Part shown: in pieces, positions 25,561 to 34,875 of the stretch | Numbering within the stretch: position 1 is the stretch's first letter | Layout: each line of letters starts with the position of its first letter | Assembly: GCF_009659625.1 (NCBI RefSeq) | Contig: NZ_VOIW01000004.1 | Span: 434,001 to 498,000, forward strand | Reading direction: 5' to 3' | Origin: Pseudomonas haemolytica | GTDB lineage: Bacteria; Pseudomonadota; Gammaproteobacteria; Pseudomonadales; Pseudomonadaceae | DNA length: 64,000 bases | Made by a program: the position numbers and the translations under genes | Notes under the pieces: generated by a model | Seen by the model: only the letters and a program-made list of their open reading frames with translations | What the model was told of the DNA's origin: nothing | The model's database searches: none

Positions 25561-27498
25561 TTAAAGTAGGTCTAATTGAGCGTGGGTCCAGTCGCGTACC
25601 TCGGCGTAGGGGTAGTCCTCCAGCGCAGCAAACCCGGGAATACCCCGCGCCTTCAACTTGGTAAACAACGGCACGCTGATACCCCCGAGGAAGCGCGTCA
25701 GCCGCTCCGCATCCGGCAAGCAGCCGGTGTACTCATGATGCCTGTGGATAAAATCACCGCAGAGCCCCATGAAATTTTTACCCACAAGCGGCGGCAAGCT
25801 CGGCGGAGCCGGTAGATGAGCTATATGACCGTGGCACACCGAACAATGCCCGCAACGCTGGGGAGCGTTTTCATCACCAAAGTATTGAGCCAGGCGCTGT
25901 CCCAGGCAGTATTCGGTGGCGAACAGGTCGAGCATGGCGTGGATCCGCGCCACCTCCGTCACCTCGTGCTGCTTGAAGCCTGTGTATAACTCGGCGCTCA
26001 ACACCTGTGGATCGAAATCGGTGTCGAGCAAACTGTACACCTCAGTCATCTGCTTGCTTTCCAGTTCGATCAGGCCCTGCTCCTGGAAGTAATCCAGCGC
26101 CTTCACCACCCGACTGCGCTCGGCATTGTGCTGTTGATAAAGCACGTCGAAATCCACCGTTGCCCAGGTTTTGGCACGTTTGCACACCTGGATGATCGCC
26201 GCGACAAACTGCTGCCGCTCACCGGAAAACCGTGCGAGCAAGGCGTCGGGTTCGATCAGGTACTTGAAACGGTACTCGGCATAGAACGCGTAGCGCGGCG
26301 CGATCACGCCCTTGAGTTCCAACTGCACCAACAGCGTCTTGAGCGGCAGCTCGCGGATATTGCTGTGGTCCGACAGCGACCGCAGCAGAAATTCCCACTG
26401 CCCTTCGCTGCGTGCAGCCAGCAGCTCCTCCAGGACACGGCAAATGCCCTCCTGCTCCGGCGTGTCGCCGTACACAAAATTTTCCAGCACGTTGAGGCTG
26501 TCGCGGTTGGCCAACACCAGACAATCCGATGGCTGGCCGTCACGCCCTGCACGGCCGATTTCCTGGCTGTAGTTCTCGATGGATTTGGGCAAGTCGAAGT
26601 GCACCACATTGCGGATGTCACTCTTGTCGATGCCCATGCCAAACGCGATGGTCGCGACAATGCAATTGGAGCGCCCACCCATAAAGCGTTGCTGGATGCC
26701 CTCGCGCTTATCGTGGGGCAAGCCCGCGTGATAGGCCTCGGCCTGAATGCCGTGACGGTTCAGATGCTCGGCAATCTGCTCGGCGGTTTTCTGCAAGGTG
26801 ACGTAGACGATACTTGGCTGGTTGGCCCGCTCTTTCATCCACTCCACCAGCCTGCGACGCTTGTCCTGGCCGCTGACCGGCTCCACCAGCAGGTTGAGGT
26901 TGGGCCGGTAAAAGCCGGTGGTCACCACATCCCCGGCGGCAATCGCGAACTTGGCCTGCATGTCGGCGATCACCTTGGGCGTGGCCGTGGCCGTGAGCAG
27001 CAACGCCTGCGGGATATTGAACTGGCGCTGATAGTCGGGCAGCTTCAAATAGTCCGGGCGGAAGTTGTGGCCCCACTCGGAAATACAGTGCGCCTCATCC
27101 ACCACCAGCAACGAGATCTGCACGCTGTGCAGGAAGTTACGGAAGCGCTCGTTCTTCAGGCGCTCCACGGAAATCATCAGGATTTTCAGCTCACCCGAAC
27201 GCGCACGCGCCATTACATCATTGGCATCATCGCGGCTCTGGGCCGAATCGATACTGCCTGCCGAAATGCCGTGGCGTTGCAGGAAACCCAACTGGTCCTG
27301 CATCAACGCCAGCAAAGGCGAGACCACCAGCGTCAGGTGCGGCAGCAGCACCGCCGACAGTTGGTAACACAGGGACTTGCCCGACCCAGTGGGAAAAATA
27401 GCGGCGGCGGAACGCCCGGCCAGAATGGCGCTGACCGTCTCTTCCTGGCCCAAGCGAAACTGTGGATAACCGAAGACCTGTTGGAGGGTGTCGTGCAT
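25561..27498 (-). CDS. RecQ-like ATP-dependent DNA helicase
   Basis: 645 residues starting at ATG 27498, with GGAG upstream; a GTG four codons earlier is possible. It has all core SF2 motifs: Walker A T-G-S-G-K-S-L, D-E-A-H-C-I-S-E-W-G-H-N-F-R, T-A-T-A-T-P and I-G-R-A-G-R-D-G, plus the RecQ-C zinc cluster C-L-G-Q-R-L then C-G-H-C-S-V-C. The end differs from classical RecQ: instead of an HRDC domain it carries about 90 residues with L-C-G-D-F-I-H-R-H and L-T-R-F-L-G-G-I. It is therefore a RecQ-family member that may not be the main recQ. 3'-5' unwinding in recombination repair is the family role. Confidence 0.92.
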   Translation of the reverse strand: MHDTLQQVFGYPQFRLGQEETVSAILAGRSAAAIFPTGSGKSLCYQLSAVLLPHLTLVVSPLLALMQDQLGFLQRHGISAGSIDSAQSRDDANDVMARARSGELKILMISVERLKNERFRNFLHSVQISLLVVDEAHCISEWGHNFRPDYLKLPDYQRQFNIPQALLLTATATPKVIADMQAKFAIAAGDVVTTGFYRPNLNLLVEPVSGQDKRRRLVEWMKERANQPSIVYVTLQKTAEQIAEHLNRHGIQAEAYHAGLPHDKREGIQQRFMGGRSNCIVATIAFGMGIDKSDIRNVVHFDLPKSIENYSQEIGRAGRDGQPSDCLVLANRDSLNVLENFVYGDTPEQEGICRVLEELLAARSEGQWEFLLRSLSDHSNIRELPLKTLLVQLELKGVIAPRYAFYAEYRFKYLIEPDALLARFSGERQQFVAAIIQVCKRAKTWATVDFDVLYQQHNAERSRVVKALDYFQEQGLIELESKQMTEVYSLLDTDFDPQVLSAELYTGFKQHEVTEVARIHAMLDLFATEYCLGQRLAQYFGDENAPQRCGHCSVCHGHIAHLPAPPSLPPLVGKNFMGLCGDFIHRHHEYTGCLPDAERLTRFLGGISVPLFTKLKARGIPGFAALEDYPYAEVRDWTHAQLDLL

Positions 27499-27724
27499 AA
27501 AAGCTGTCACTCCATTGACCGCTGAGTTGGCTCAAAAACATAGCCTGAGAATCTCAGCAAATCGAGAAAGGTCGCGAGGAAAAAAGAGACAGGATGATAC
27601 ACAGGCGGTGGGATGGCCTAGGGCCGAAGTGGGAATAATCCGAGCAAACAGCAGGAACGGCACAGATCCAAATGTGGGAGGGGCTTGCCCCCTCCCACAT
27701 TTTCAGATCTGCGCCACCGCAGAA
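27499..27724. other. Intergenic region with REP hairpin (27672-27700)
   Basis: Contains a perfect 12-base REP stem ATGTGGGAGGGG / CCCCTCCCACAT. It probably stabilises or ends transcripts coming from the right. No gene seen. Confidence 0.7.
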
Positions 27725-28900
27725 TCAGCGATTCTGCACACGCTCAATCGCCGTGTCATACACCGGGTTGGCCTTCTGCTGCTTGGCCATCTGATAGTGA
27801 CGCAATGCATCCGGGAACTGCCCAGCCGCTTCGTAGATCCGCGCAATGTTGTAGTAGGCACCGGCGCGTACCGTTGCGGCATTGGAACCCGTAGCCAGAG
27901 CAATAGCCTTGCGGTTGGCCCAGATCGATTCCGCGGTGTTACCCGCTTTCTGATACGCCAGACCAAGATTGCCGTAAGCCTTACCGAAGCTGTTATCCAG
28001 CTCAATGGCTTGGCGGAAGTAGTCGATAGCCTGGTCCAGGTTACCCGCCTGGTAGGCAGCTTCGCCTTGCAGGTTCAGCTTCTTCGCATCCGCCTGTACC
28101 GCCGAACTGACCGTGACTGCGGTGACGGCCACACTGTCATCCAGCAAAGGCTTGACCTCGTTAAGCACATCTTCAGCGCCGACTCTCACGCCAGTGAAGG
28201 TGTTGATGTCCTGGAAATCGCCACTGCCGGTCATGCGGAACACGGTCCACAGGTTACCGGTACGGTTCTGCGGCACATAGTAGGTGCGTACCAGGGATTG
28301 CCCCATGTACACAAACACCTTGGCCTCGCTGTTGGACAACTCGCTGGAGTTTGGATAGCCGCTGTTGGAGTAGTCATGCACGGCGTAGACGTAGCTTTCA
28401 CCGTAATGCTTTTTCTGCAGGGTGATGGTTTCCGGGCCATAGCTGTCGGTGTCATCCACATCCAACTCGGCGTCGGTGCCCTTTTTGTTACGGAAGAAGA
28501 TGTTATTGCCGGGGAAAATCATGTGGGAGTCGAGGTCGCGCGGCGCTTTGCCCCAGGTCAACACCACACGCAGGCCGTCGAGGTTTTCCATCACCGGGCT
28601 GATAGCGTAGGTCATGCCTTTGCACGGGCACTTCACCACCAGGTTGGAATAGCCGGGTTTCTTGATGATCAGCAGGTTGCTGGCATCGTCAGCTGCCTCG
28701 CTGGTCAGCGTCACCTGGCCTTGAGCGTTGGTACGGCCCACCACGTTCTGCGCGCCGTTGCGTTGCAGCAGCACCTCGGCGTCGGCGATTTTCTGGTCCT
28801 TGACCACCGCACTGAGCACCTCAATCGGCAACTGCTCGGCCTGGACAGAAAACGCCATCGCGCACACTGACATCGCCGAAGCGACACGAAGCAAACCCAT
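27725..28900 (-). CDS. DUF2135 (YfaP-like) exported protein with TPR repeats
   Basis: 391 residues with a signal peptide (ending F-S-V-Q-A-E). About 30-95 form an Ig/carboxypeptidase-regulatory-like domain (V-L-L-Q-R-N-G-A, G-R-T-N-A-Q-G-Q-V-T-L). About 105-245 match DUF2135/YfaP: L-R-V-V-L-T-W-G, P-R-D-L-D-S-H and Y-A-V-H-D-Y-S-N. From about 280 there are TPR units (A-Y-Q-A-G-N-L-D-Q-A-I-D-Y-F, A-Y-G-N-L-G-L-A-Y-Q-K-A-G). The D-L-D-S-H segment looks like a metal-binding loop. It is a single gene. Family members are periplasmic and uncharacterised; function unknown. Confidence 0.88.
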   Translation of the reverse strand: MGLLRVASAMSVCAMAFSVQAEQLPIEVLSAVVKDQKIADAEVLLQRNGAQNVVGRTNAQGQVTLTSEAADDASNLLIIKKPGYSNLVVKCPCKGMTYAISPVMENLDGLRVVLTWGKAPRDLDSHMIFPGNNIFFRNKKGTDAELDVDDTDSYGPETITLQKKHYGESYVYAVHDYSNSGYPNSSELSNSEAKVFVYMGQSLVRTYYVPQNRTGNLWTVFRMTGSGDFQDINTFTGVRVGAEDVLNEVKPLLDDSVAVTAVTVSSAVQADAKKLNLQGEAAYQAGNLDQAIDYFRQAIELDNSFGKAYGNLGLAYQKAGNTAESIWANRKAIALATGSNAATVRAGAYYNIARIYEAAGQFPDALRHYQMAKQQKANPVYDTAIERVQNR

Positions 28901-29214
28901 GCTTAACTCCCTTTAAGTAGTGGGCGGAATCGCCCTACAAGATTTTGCGGTGAAACATACGCTGATTTCAGATTTTTGGCGGGATTTTTATACGGATTGT
29001 GACGTGGTTTTATCGAACACCGGGTAGCACGACGAGATCGGCCCGCAGCGCTCAAGGGGCTCAATGCATGTGTATTCAGATGAACCTTAGTCAGTAGCTT
29101 TACCTACATACAACACTGTTATTCGCTCCCCATCTGCTGCTGTATTACACAATTACTGACTGCACGTTAAGAAGGCGTTTCGCCGTTACCTTCATCGTAA
29201 CGGGACTGGTTCTG
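28901..29214. other. Intergenic region
   Basis: About 310 bp, AT-rich near 28940-29010, between divergent transcription units. It should hold the promoter of the DUF2135 gene on the minus strand and of the downstream DUF1493 unit on the plus strand. No RNA gene or clear operator seen. Confidence 0.5.
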
Positions 29215-29421
29215 TTGTTCTGGCTGCCCTACGTCGCCATCATCCTGAACATTCAACTCCTTCCCCTGGCACTGTTCTTGATAGGCTTGGCTCTCTTCAT
29301 CCAACTACCGCCTGAAGCGCAACAGGCTCCCTCACCCACTCCTACGTGCTCCCACCATGAACCTGGCCCCCCAATTCCCCGAAGACTCTGTCATGCAGCA
29401 GCTCCTGCAATTGCTGCATGA
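29215..29421 (+). CDS. Possible small membrane protein upstream of DUF1493 gene
   Basis: From TTG 29215 the frame encodes a hydrophobic stretch (L-P-Y-V-A-I-I-L-N-I-Q-L-L-P-L-A-L-F) of one or two membrane helices and a Pro-rich tail. The frame is open further upstream (R-R-R-F-A-V-T-F-I-V-T-G-L-V), after AGAAGG, but without ATG or GTG, so the start is unsure. It overlaps the DUF1493 gene by about 65 bp. DUF1493 genes are often preceded by a small membrane-protein gene, which favours a real gene. Confidence 0.4.
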   Translation: MFWLPYVAIILNIQLLPLALFLIGLALFIQLPPEAQQAPSPTPTCSHHEPGPPIPRRLCHAAAPAIAA

Positions 29422-29728
29422 AGAAATCGGTCTGCCACAACACAAGACCATTCGCCTGCAAACCTCGCTCAACTTCGACCTTGGTTGCGATGGCGCCGAG
29501 GCCAAGCAGTTCATGGACGCACTGGAACAGGATTTTGCGGTCGACCTGGGCGACTACGACGCTTATCGTTACTTCCAACCACCAGTGTTCGACGTGTTCT
29601 TGAAGCGTCGCGCCAAGGGCCGTGGCGACAAAGTCCCGCTGACCATTGACATGCTCTACCTGGCGGTCAAGACGCACCGTTGGGACACGCAAACGTTGGA
29701 AAACCTGAGCAGATCCCAAGAACGCTGA
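29357..29728 (+). CDS. DUF1493 family protein
   Basis: 123 residues, cytoplasmic. The sequence (L-L-H-E-E-I-G-L-P, T-S-L-N-F-D-L-G-C-D-G-x-E-A, F-x-V-D-L-G-D-Y) is typical of DUF1493, whose small helical fold and D-L-G-C-D-G segment recall acyl carrier proteins, although Cys-Asp replaces the Asp-Ser that carries phosphopantetheine. Start may be the ATG at 29357 or at 29393. A REP hairpin terminator follows at 29735-29756. Function unknown. Confidence 0.82.
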   Translation: MNLAPQFPEDSVMQQLLQLLHEEIGLPQHKTIRLQTSLNFDLGCDGAEAKQFMDALEQDFAVDLGDYDAYRYFQPPVFDVFLKRRAKGRGDKVPLTIDMLYLAVKTHRWDTQTLENLSRSQER

Positions 29729-29734
29729 GATTCA

Positions 29735-29756
29735 AATGTGGGAGCAATCCCACATT
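29735..29756. repeat. REP hairpin/terminator after DUF1493 gene
   Basis: AATGTGGGA-GCAA-TCCCACATT, a minimal compact form of the REP element, seven bases after the stop codon. Confidence 0.75.
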
Positions 29757-29802
29757 CGATCTGCGCTAGCCTGGCGAGCGCTACCTAGAACAAGGACCTT
29801 AC

Positions 29803-30666
29803 ATGGACGTAACAATGGGCCTGCTGGCCGCCCTGCTCTGGGGTGGCACAGACTTTCTGGTGGGCCTCAATGCCCGCGCCGTTGGCGTTAAGCGCGCAGT
29901 GTATTTCGGCCAAGCCCTCGGCTTTTTGATCATGACCCTGCTGATGGTCATCTTCCCGGCCTTCCTCTTCAAATCCCTCGGTGCGCCGTTGAGCGTCTGG
30001 CTTCTGGGCATCGCAGCCGCCCTGCTGACCGTTTCCGGCGCACTCGCGCTATCCAAGGCTTTCGCCCTGGGCAAAGCTGCCATCGTCGCGCCGCTGGTAA
30101 CGTCCTACGGTGTCGTGACCACCCTGCTGTCCTGGGCCAGCGGTGAGCAGATCAGCCTGGTCCAACTCGGCTGCATCGCGCTGTGCGTGATCGGCGTGGT
30201 CCTGTCCAGCATCCACAAGGACAACGGCACGCCCCACAACAATCCGCGCCTCTCCATCGCCTACGCCATGCTCGCCGCGTTGTTGTACGGCACCAGTTTC
30301 TGGCTACAAGGCCGCTACACATTACCGGCGCTGGGACCGATCACCATGTTGTGGCTGGGTTACCTGGTGGGCCTGTGCGTGCTGGTGGTGATGGTGCTGA
30401 AGATCAAGGACGGCCTGAAGATTCCACCGCTGAAGAACTGCGCGACGTTGACCGGTGCGAGTCTGATGAACCTCGGCGGGTTCTCGGCGTTTTCGTGGGG
30501 GGCGATGGCCGGCTCGGTTTCGGTCGTGACCGTGATCAGTACGCTGTCAGGCGGTATCGCGGCGATCCTGGGGTTTGTGTTTTTCAAGGAGCGATTGTCG
30601 GCGGTGCAGGTGCTCGGGGTAGTGCTCGTGCTGCTCGGTGCCGTGGTGCTGCACATCGCCGACTAA
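29803..30666 (+). CDS. EamA/DMT-superfamily transporter
   Basis: 287 residues, almost wholly hydrophobic, with about ten transmembrane helices in two five-helix halves. It starts M-D-V-T-M-G-L-L-A-A-L-L-W-G-G-T-D-F and the second half contains S-T-L-S-G-G-I-A-A-I-L-G-F-V-F-F-K-E-R, the duplicated EamA end motif. Members export metabolites, drugs or amines across the inner membrane; substrate unknown. It is monocistronic, with the bidirectional terminator shared with pckA. Confidence 0.9.
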   Translation: MDVTMGLLAALLWGGTDFLVGLNARAVGVKRAVYFGQALGFLIMTLLMVIFPAFLFKSLGAPLSVWLLGIAAALLTVSGALALSKAFALGKAAIVAPLVTSYGVVTTLLSWASGEQISLVQLGCIALCVIGVVLSSIHKDNGTPHNNPRLSIAYAMLAALLYGTSFWLQGRYTLPALGPITMLWLGYLVGLCVLVVMVLKIKDGLKIPPLKNCATLTGASLMNLGGFSAFSWGAMAGSVSVVTVISTLSGGIAAILGFVFFKERLSAVQVLGVVLVLLGAVVLHIAD

Positions 30667-30678
30667 CCCTGCGCGCAC

Positions 30679-30710
30679 AAAAAAGCCGCCTGCAAGAGGC
30701 GGCTTTTTCA
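30679..30710. terminator. Bidirectional terminator between transporter and pckA
   Basis: AAAAAGCCGCCT-GCAAG-AGGCGGCTTTTT with A and T runs on both sides. Confidence 0.9.
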
Positions 30711-30723
30711 CAACAGCTAAACC

Positions 30724-32265
30724 TTACAACTTAGGACCCGCAGCCTTGATTGCATCGCTCACTTCGAACTTCTTGAAGTTCTCGATGAACAGGCCAGCCA
30801 GCGCCTTCGCTGCTTCATCGTAAGCAGCCTTGTCAGCCCAGGTGTTACGTGGGTTCAACAGGCCGGTGTCAACGCCCGGTACGGCCAATGGCACGTCGAG
30901 GTTGATGGTGTCGAGGTGCTCGGTTTCAGCACCGATCAACGCGCCGCTCTGGATCGCTGCGATCACGCCGCGAGTGGTCGGGATGTTGAAGCGTTTGCCG
31001 ACGCCGTAGCCGCCACCAGTCCAGCCGGTATTGACCAGGTAGACCTTGGAGCCGAAACCACGGATGCGCTTGATCAGCAGCTCTGCGTATTCGCCAGCCG
31101 GGCGTGGGAAGAACGGCGCGCCGAAGCAGGTAGAGAAGGTCGACTTGATGCCGCTGCCGGAACCCATTTCGGTCGAGCCCACCAGTGCGGTGTAGCCGGA
31201 CAGGAAGTGGTAGGCCGCTTGTTCTTCGCTGAGGATCGACACGGGCGGCAGTACGCCGGTCAGGTCGCAGGTCAGGAAGATCACCGCGTTCGGCTCGCCA
31301 CCCAGGTTCTTCTCGGAACGCTTGGCAACGTGCTCCAGCGGGTAGGCGGCACGGCTGTTCTGGGTCAGGCTGACGTCAGCGTAGTCGGCGTGCTTGGCGT
31401 CGTCGATCACCACGTTTTCCAGCACGGCGCCGTGCTTGATGGCTTTCCAGATCACCGGCTCGTTCTTCTCGGACAGGTCGATGCACTTGGCATAGCAACC
31501 GCCTTCGATGTTGAACACCACGCCTTCGCCCCAACCGTGTTCGTCGTCACCGATCAGGTAGCGGCTTTCGTCGGCGGACAGGGTGGTCTTGCCGGTGCCG
31601 GACAGGCCGAAGAACAGGGTCACGTCGCCCGCTTCGCCAATGTTGGCGGCGCAGTGCATCGGCAGTACGTCGGAAGCCGGCAGCAGGAAGTTCTGCACCG
31701 AGAACATGGCTTTTTTCATTTCACCGGCGTAACGCATGCCGGCGATCAGCACTTTTTTCTGGGCGAAGTTGAGGATCACGCAACCGTCGGAGTTGGTGCC
31801 GTCACGCTCTGGCACGCATTCGAAGTTGGCCACGTTGAGCACTTGCCACTCTTCACGCCCGGCCGGGTTGTATTGGGCCGGGTTGATGAACAGGCAACGA
31901 CCGAACAGGTTCTGCCAGGCTGTCTGGGTGGTCATTTTCACGGCCAGGTAGTGGTCTTCTGCGGCCCCTACGTGAACATGGGAAACGAAATGCTCTTGCG
32001 CGTTGTTGAACGCCTCGACGCGAGCCCACAGGGCGTCGAACTTGTCGGCCGGGAACTTGCGGTTGATCGGCCCCCAGGCAATGGCGTCCTGGGTGGAAGG
32101 CTCTTCAACGATGAAACGGTCAACCGGCGAACGCCCGGTACGATGACCGGTTTCCACGACCAGCGCGCCAGTATCGGCAAGCACGCCTTCACCGCGCTGC
32201 AGGGCTTCTTTGACCAGATCGTCAACACTCAGATCGGTGTATACGGCGTTATTGGCTTGCGTCAT
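30724..32265 (-). CDS. pckA: Phosphoenolpyruvate carboxykinase (ATP)
   Basis: First committed step of gluconeogenesis: oxaloacetate + ATP to phosphoenolpyruvate, CO2 and ADP. 513 residues. Evidence: the kinase P-loop [21 protein letters not shown] near the N terminus, G-E-M-K-K-A-M-F-S and [11 protein letters not shown] type nucleotide contacts (here S-T-E-M-G-S-G). Monocistronic on the minus strand; a 180-bp gap to hslO contains its promoter. Confidence 0.98.
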   Translation of the reverse strand: MTQANNAVYTDLSVDDLVKEALQRGEGVLADTGALVVETGHRTGRSPVDRFIVEEPSTQDAIAWGPINRKFPADKFDALWARVEAFNNAQEHFVSHVHVGAAEDHYLAVKMTTQTAWQNLFGRCLFINPAQYNPAGREEWQVLNVANFECVPERDGTNSDGCVILNFAQKKVLIAGMRYAGEMKKAMFSVQNFLLPASDVLPMHCAANIGEAGDVTLFFGLSGTGKTTLSADESRYLIGDDEHGWGEGVVFNIEGGCYAKCIDLSEKNEPVIWKAIKHGAVLENVVIDDAKHADYADVSLTQNSRAAYPLEHVAKRSEKNLGGEPNAVIFLTCDLTGVLPPVSILSEEQAAYHFLSGYTALVGSTEMGSGSGIKSTFSTCFGAPFFPRPAGEYAELLIKRIRGFGSKVYLVNTGWTGGGYGVGKRFNIPTTRGVIAAIQSGALIGAETEHLDTINLDVPLAVPGVDTGLLNPRNTWADKAAYDEAAKALAGLFIENFKKFEVSDAIKAAGPKL

Positions 32266-32444
32266 GAGGTTCCCCGTCGGCCTATGGCCGAGTGCTCCAA
32301 ACGTTTTGTAGTAGAAAGTTGCGCACTACTACCGCGAAAAAAGTGGGCCGGATTATGCCAGAAAAGCCCAAAAAGAGTAGGGCCCTCCCGTCAGAACAGC
32401 GCTATCTCGGCGTTTGTCAGGTGATTTACCTGTGCTTAAACGTT

Positions 32445-33347
32445 TTAGTGGCGGGTGTCGGAAGGGGTATCGATGCCTGCACCGGCGAACAATTGGGCTA
32501 CATCCGCCGCATCGAACAGATAACGCTCATTGCAGAACTGGCAGTCGATCTCGATATGGCCGCCGTGTTCCACCACCAGGTTTTGCGCATCTTCCAGGCC
32601 GAGGCTGACCAACGCATTGCCCGAACGCTCGCGCGAGCAACTGCAATTGAAGCGCAGGCTCTGTGCATCGAACAGGCGCACGGCCTCTTCATGGTACAGG
32701 CGGTGCAGGATGGTTTCGTTGTTCAGGCCCAGTAGTTCTTCGGCCTTCAACGTGTCGGCCAAGGCGATGATATGGCGCCAGCTTTCAGCGCGATCATCGT
32801 CATCCTTGATGCGATCGGCTGGCAGTTGTTGCACCAGCAGGCCACGGGCCCGTTTGCCGCCTGCGATAAGCCAGAACTTGGTGCCCACTTGCTGGGACAT
32901 CACGAAGTAGTTGGTGAAGCATTCGGACAGGGTTTCGCCATCGAGATCGACGATACCCTGGTAGCGCTGGCCCTCGGTCGGGTCGACGGTAAGCGCCAGC
33001 ACGCCGTTGGGCATCAGGTCGGCCAGGGTCGCGTCCGCGGCAATCTGATCGGCTTCGTAACGGGCCAGGCCACGGATTTCGCGCTCACTGGAGCATTCGA
33101 TCATCAGCATGGGAACCGGCCCTTCGGAGCGAGCCTGCAAGATCAGCAAACCGTCGAACTTCATGGTGCCAACCAGCAGCGCAGCGGCTGCCATCAGCTC
33201 GCCGAGCAGTTGCGCGACTGGCTCCGGATAGGGGTGCTTGGCAAGGACTTCGGCATAGCTGCGCTCCAACGAGACCATCTCGCCGCGGGCGTCGCTCTCA
33301 TCGAAGATAAAGCGTTGGGTGAAGTCGGAATCCGGTAGATCAGTCAT
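32445..33347 (-). CDS. hslO: Redox-regulated chaperone Hsp33
   Basis: Holdase chaperone of the cytoplasm activated by oxidation. 300 residues from ATG 33347; a TTG nine codons upstream is less likely. The C-terminal zinc switch has C-S-C-S-R-E-R and C-Q-F-C-N-E-R-Y, the C-x-C and C-x2-C pairs. Gene order pckA-hslO-PAP2-hslR matches P. aeruginosa. It ends 180 bp upstream of pckA on the same strand. Confidence 0.97.
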   Translation of the reverse strand: MTDLPDSDFTQRFIFDESDARGEMVSLERSYAEVLAKHPYPEPVAQLLGELMAAAALLVGTMKFDGLLILQARSEGPVPMLMIECSSEREIRGLARYEADQIAADATLADLMPNGVLALTVDPTEGQRYQGIVDLDGETLSECFTNYFVMSQQVGTKFWLIAGGKRARGLLVQQLPADRIKDDDDRAESWRHIIALADTLKAEELLGLNNETILHRLYHEEAVRLFDAQSLRFNCSCSRERSGNALVSLGLEDAQNLVVEHGGHIEIDCQFCNERYLFDAADVAQLFAGAGIDTPSDTRH

Positions 33348-33472
33348 AGGTCTGGGTATCTGAAGTGATGACAAAATGATTACAAGGTTTATAAAATTGA
33401 ACGCTTTAGCACCATCTTGGTGCGACTTTCTCCTGGAAATGGAGAGCTTAATAGAGCGAAGAGGGACAGTTT

Positions 33473-34276
33473 ATGAACAATCCGGGTTTGTTCCAAGCCA
33501 AGTGGGACCTCCGGCGATGGGCTCTTTGCAATCTACTCGCTATCGGGCTGCTGTGTTTTTGGCTGTGGCCCACGGGCCAGATGCTCTGTGTGATTTTCGA
33601 CGAGTGGCTGTTTCATCTGCTCAACGGCCCGCTGGCGACTAACTCGACTTGGTTGCATGTGTGGGCCGTGGCCAGCCTGCGGCCATTTGATGCAGTGGTC
33701 GGCGTGATTCTGCTGGCCTTGCTGATACGCGGCGACTGGGTATTCAAGGCCGTGCAGGTGCGCCAGGCGTTTTTTGGCTTCCTCTGCATTTTGCTGCTGT
33801 TGCTGTTTATCCGCATGTTGTTCTCCAAACTCGCCGCGCAGATGGGCTGGCAGCACAGTAGCCCGTCGATGGTGATCAGCGGCGCGATTCAAATGAGCGA
33901 TTTTTTCCCAGGGCTGGAGAAAACCTGGGAGCTGAAGGACCGTTCCAGCCAGAGCTTCCCTGGCGATCACGCTTCGGTGCTGTTGATCTGGGCGATGTTC
34001 ATGAGCGTGTTTGCCAAGCGCATCGGCCAGGTGCTGGTGATCTGGGGCCTGGCGCTGCTGTTCATGATGCCGCGACTGGTAGCGGGCGCGCACTGGGGCC
34101 AGGACGATTACATCGGTGGGGTGCTGCTGGCGCTGTTGGCGCTGGGGTGGGGGTATTACACGCCATTTGCGGCGAAGGTGTCGGGGTTCCTGTTGCGGGT
34201 AACCGCGCCGGTGTTCGGATTGCTGGGCAAACTGCCGGTGATCGGGCGACTGAGTGTCATGCGCACAACCGCTTAA
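33473..34276 (+). CDS. PAP2-family membrane phosphatase
   Basis: 267 residues with about six membrane helices. The PAP2 signature appears as S-Q-S-F-P-G-D-H-A-S (motif 2, catalytic His) and R-L-V-A-G-A-H-W-G-Q-D-D (motif 3). Motif 1 is atypical, K-L-A-A-Q-M-G-W near K-D-R. Such enzymes dephosphorylate lipid phosphates such as undecaprenyl or phosphatidylglycerol phosphate at the membrane. Divergent from hslO; a REP hairpin follows at 34292-34317. Confidence 0.9.
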   Translation: MNNPGLFQAKWDLRRWALCNLLAIGLLCFWLWPTGQMLCVIFDEWLFHLLNGPLATNSTWLHVWAVASLRPFDAVVGVILLALLIRGDWVFKAVQVRQAFFGFLCILLLLLFIRMLFSKLAAQMGWQHSSPSMVISGAIQMSDFFPGLEKTWELKDRSSQSFPGDHASVLLIWAMFMSVFAKRIGQVLVIWGLALLFMMPRLVAGAHWGQDDYIGGVLLALLALGWGYYTPFAAKVSGFLLRVTAPVFGLLGKLPVIGRLSVMRTTA

Positions 34277-34291
34277 TACCGCGAGCTAAAG

Positions 34292-34320
34292 GTGGGAGGG
34301 GACTTACCCACTCCCACATT
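34292..34320. repeat. REP hairpin between convergent PAP2 and hslR genes
   Basis: GTGGGAG (34292-34298) / CTCCCAC (34311-34317) with T after it. Confidence 0.7.
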
Positions 34321-34351
34321 TTGATCTGCTGCCGACTGTAGATTTGTGCAG

Positions 34352-34759
34352 TCAATCGTCGTTGCCACTGCCACGGAACTTGAACAGATCGCGGCGCTGC
34401 TTCTTGCTCGGCTTGCCATCGGTGGTCATGCCGGTAGCGCCGGCTTTGCGCAGGGCCGCCGCGCTTTCACGTTTGGCAATACTCGCTTCGGTCTCGGCGT
34501 ACAGCGCCTGCGCTTCGGGTGCTCCACGGCGCACGACAGAAAGCGCCTGAACCACGACGGTTTTTTCGTCAAAACCCACGCGGATCTGCAACTCATCTCC
34601 CACACGTGGCTCTTTGCCCGGCTTGCAGCGCTCGCCGCGATGGTGCACCTTGCCACTCTCGATGGCGGCCTTGGCCAGGGCGCGGGTTTTATAGAACCGC
34701 GCCGCCCACAACCACTTGTCCAGCCGGACCTTTTCTTCCTCTTCCTGCTTTTGAGCCAC
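34352..34759 (-). CDS. hslR: Ribosome-associated heat-shock protein Hsp15
   Basis: 135 residues from a GTG start with GAGGAA upstream. An S4 RNA-binding domain opens the protein (V-R-L-D-K-W-L-W-A-A-R-F-Y-K-T-R), followed by a basic C-terminal tail (K-P-S-K-K-Q-R-R-D-L-F-K-F-R). Hsp15 binds free 50S subunits carrying nascent chains and helps recycle them after heat shock. The longer in-frame ATG upstream would add a non-homologous leader. Confidence 0.95.
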   Translation of the reverse strand: MAQKQEEEEKVRLDKWLWAARFYKTRALAKAAIESGKVHHRGERCKPGKEPRVGDELQIRVGFDEKTVVVQALSVVRRGAPEAQALYAETEASIAKRESAAALRKAGATGMTTDGKPSKKQRRDLFKFRGSGNDD

Positions 34760-34875
34760 TTGAATTCCTCGCTCTGAAAAATGTCGCAACTTTACCGTTG
34801 AAACCCTTCGACGCATAAATCCCAAGGCTCACCTAAGATACGCCAGGTAGCACCCCGTTTTCGCGAGGATTCGCT

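Noticed and set aside
26128..28870. Two plus-strand ORFs of about 460 codons
   Set aside because: Antisense shadows of the RecQ-like and DUF2135 genes; both latter genes have full motif sets.
30916..32424. 502-codon plus-strand ORF
   Set aside because: Antisense shadow of pckA.
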